The notes beneath the pieces were generated by a model. The model saw nothing but the letters and a program-made list of their open reading frames with translations. It did not search any database and was not told the origin of the DNA. Of a stretch of 44,406 nt of DNA, positions 44,235-44,406 are shown in pieces (positions within the stretch are counted from its first letter, which is position 1; each line of letters begins with the position of its first letter). The stretch is from assembly GCA_947373605.1 (NCBI GenBank), contig CANBYM010000012.1, positions 1 through 44,406 on the forward strand. The letters are read 5' to 3'. The stretch is from Comamonadaceae bacterium (GTDB taxonomy: Bacteria; Pseudomonadota; Gammaproteobacteria; Burkholderiales; Burkholderiaceae_C). The position numbers and the translations under genes were made by a program.

Positions 44235-44406
44235 GCACAGTGGACACATTGCGCGTTCGCGTATCGACCAAGACGCGCGAGGCGCAGGACATTTGCACGT
44301 TTGAGCTGGTGCCGGTGGACGGAGAAGTGTTACCCGCTTTCACGGCCGGGTCACACATTGATGTGCACATCGGGAAAGGGCTCACGCGCCAGTATTCTCT
44401 GTGCAA
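44231..44406 (+). CDS. vanB: Vanillate O-demethylase reductase VanB, partial
   Basis: Only the first 58 codons are in the window. The end FTAGSHIDVHIGKGLTRQYS is the flavin-binding RxYS-type motif of phthalate dioxygenase reductase-type ferredoxin reductases. As VanB it would carry FMN, NADH and [2Fe-2S] domains and supply electrons to VanA. ATG 44231 overlaps the vanA stop (ATGA), so the two are coupled. The gene continues beyond the window. Confidence 0.9.
   Translation, partial: MSTVDTLRVRVSTKTREAQDICTFELVPVDGEVLPAFTAGSHIDVHIGKGLTRQYSLC

Overview
The window looks like chromosomal DNA of a betaproteobacterium of the order Burkholderiales, most like Comamonadaceae (Rhodoferax/Polaromonas type). 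This rests on gene content and protein style, not on a database search: adjacent pilT-pilU, a short two-domain PutA beside a divergent Lrp-type regulator, the rsmI/yraN/diaA/dolP neighbourhood, an Mla-like MCE transporter with an auxiliary lipoprotein, a Tat-exported HiPIP, an isoquinoline-oxidoreductase-type molybdenum hydroxylase with a multihaem cytochrome, and a vanA-vanB pair. It lies in moderately GC-rich, densely coded DNA with many ATGA/GTGA start-stop overlaps.

Layout. 1-5151: an unknown membrane-anchored protein, a gene-free stretch, a GlcD-like FAD oxidase, a decayed TnpB (IS200/IS605-type) relic, and a class I aminotransferase. 5220-9738: a degenerate HD-GYP protein, then a periplasmic copper/haem cluster (multicopper oxidase, SCO-like protein, cytochrome c). 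9820-20444: nitrogen and amino-acid catabolism: class V aminotransferase; asparaginase-arginase overlapping by ATGA; then on the other strand a glutaminase fused to STAS and cyclic-nucleotide-binding domains, choline-sulfatase and PutA, with a divergent Lrp-type regulator next to putA. These enzymes funnel Asn, Arg, Gln and Pro towards Asp, ornithine/urea and Glu, and release choline. 20431-24321: yggS, pilT, pilU and a beta-hydroxyacid dehydrogenase. 24495-25215: a toxin-antitoxin unit pairing a Phd/YefM-type antitoxin with a CcdB-type toxin, with a palindromic operator candidate and a terminator. 25223-29242: dolP-diaA-yraN on one strand and rsmI on the other, an FAH-family protein with an export signal, a small conserved-type protein and a HiPIP.

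29579-31223 is a complete insertion sequence (IS1380-like) with 21-bp imperfect terminal inverted repeats and a 5-bp target duplication, inserted exactly at the stop codon of an ABC-transport lipoprotein gene without destroying it. 31225-41446 is a long run of minus-strand genes: cytochrome c, [2Fe-2S] subunit and molybdenum subunit of an oxidoreductase, a small unknown protein, an AsmA-like protein, an FMN reductase, and the MlaE/MlaF/MlaD/lipoprotein transporter. 41551-44406 holds a glycine-zipper protein, a small XRE regulator flanked by repeated motifs, tRNA-Arg(CCG), a MarR regulator and vanA-vanB (vanB cut by the window end).

Points that stand out: two genes broken by single frameshifts (yraN, and the molybdenum subunit at a run of seven G); a hexanucleotide repeat expanded inside the TnpB relic just before the RuvC-II glutamate; the mixed Phd/CcdB module; the glutaminase-STAS-cNMP fusion; and an FAH-fold protein with a Tat/lipoprotein-like leader. 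I saw no CRISPR array, prophage or clearly new multigene system. All functional calls are from motif recognition by eye.
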